The notes under the pieces are model-generated. The model had not been told where the DNA came from, did no database searches, and was given only the letters and a program-made list of their open reading frames with translations. The position numbers and the translations under genes are program-made. Positions 5,426 through 5,860 of a DNA stretch of 5,860 bases are shown piece after piece (within the stretch, counting starts at the first letter, position 1; the number at the start of each line of letters is the position of its first letter). The DNA comes from Deltaproteobacteria bacterium (GTDB lineage Bacteria > Desulfobacterota > Desulfobacteria > Desulfobacterales > ETH-SRB1), in assembly GCA_030262795.1 (NCBI GenBank), contig JAJSZO010000166.1, positions 1 to 5,860 of the forward strand. Direction: 5' to 3'.

Positions 5426-5745
5426 CTATCCGAATCGAATACCGAACAAACCGCCGTCCTCAGTGGCATCCGTCAAGCAAGTCGGCATGATATATTGCTC
5501 CAGATCAAAGTCCTTTGGCAACTCGGCCGGCAGTGCATCTTCATTCATGGTAACAATGTACTGAAACCCAAGGCGGTCAGCCATTTTTGCTCCAAGCTGC
5601 AATGCTTTAGCAACCTGTCGTTCAACGACACCATCGAAAAGATGGCTGTCATGGAAGAGAAAGCATGAATCTTAACTTCAAATTGCGGCCCGTTGAGACT
5701 TTCACTGATTACGAGGCTATCCGGCATCTTCATAGAGGGCGTGTG
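5426..5745 (-). pseudogene. DUF2326-type Rad50-like ATPase, C-terminal remnant, copy 2 (frameshifted)
   Basis: Read leftward, three frame segments together give a recognisable DUF2326 C-terminus. HALYEDAG ends at 5720. One extra base later, SLVISESLNGPQFEVKIHA occupies about 5718-5662. A second frame change leads into FLFHDSHLFDGVVERQ (from 5662), then GFQYIVT, MNEDALPAELPKDFDLEQYI and a TAG at 5428-5426. In intact family members, as I remember them, roughly 25-30 residues with the segment leading to the Walker B strand separate the KIHA-like and FLxHDSH parts; here they are missing, so a deletion probably caused the second frameshift. HDSHLFDG is the Walker B/D-loop region of these proteins. 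Nothing recognisable of the gene is seen in 5756-5860. Dead gene; family call good, lesion details inferred without an intact copy for comparison. Confidence 0.75.
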
Positions 5746-5755
5746 AAGGTTAGGA

Positions 5756-5860
5756 ACGTAGACGAATTAACTTCCGCAAGTAGGCGCATAGATTTGGGTC
5801 AGATTTGACCAATATCAGATCGCAAAAGTTGAAGGAATAGCGAGCTATTTTAATACTTTT
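5756..5860. other. Unassigned right edge
   Basis: No open frame matches the DUF2326 family or another family I know. The only structure seen is GGTCA 5797-5801 with TGACC 5806-5810 around GATT, extendable to TTGG/CCAA with one bulged base. It may be decayed coding sequence of the neighbouring pseudogene or unrelated DNA. Confidence 0.4.

Overview
This is a bacterial window that looks like an accessory defence island, with its recognisable genes all on the minus strand. The sequence does not fix the taxon. Moderate-to-low GC, dense operon packing and a RelE-type toxin pair fit an environmental Gram-negative bacterium, but that is a weak inference.

Positions 1-3555 hold a tightly coupled three-gene operon read right to left. 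First is a Rad50/SMC-like ABC ATPase of 650 aa with Walker A, signature and Walker B/D-loop motifs around a coiled coil. Four bases later comes a 203-aa protein that fits the 'middle component' of ABC three-component (ABC-3C) systems. An ATGA overlap then leads to a PD-(D/E)xK-type nuclease of at least 330 aa that runs off the left edge. This trio is a Lamassu-like (LmuB/LmuC/LmuA-type, ABC-3C) anti-phage or anti-plasmid system. The expected logic, inferred from the family, is that the ATPase plus middle protein senses foreign or abnormal DNA and releases or activates the nuclease.

Positions 3556-4440 and 5060-5860 contain no intact gene. They hold two diverged copies of one module: a conserved non-coding flank (3646-3803 and 5069-5230), followed by the 3' end of a DUF2326-type ATPase gene (stops at 4226 and 5426). 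Copy 1 keeps only about 45 codons. Copy 2 keeps about 110 codons but is broken by two apparent frameshifts and a probable internal deletion. Copy 1 also carries a palindrome-ended element of about 95 bp (3807-3901) that is absent from the corresponding place in copy 2, so it looks like a MITE-like insertion.

Positions 4448-5012 hold a RelE/ParE-family toxin and its upstream antitoxin, with overlapping reading frames and a strong ribosome binding site. The pair sits exactly between the two degraded module copies. Overall the window reads as one apparently functional Lamassu-like operon beside the remains of a second ATPase gene, shaped by duplication, a small element insertion and arrival of a toxin-antitoxin pair.
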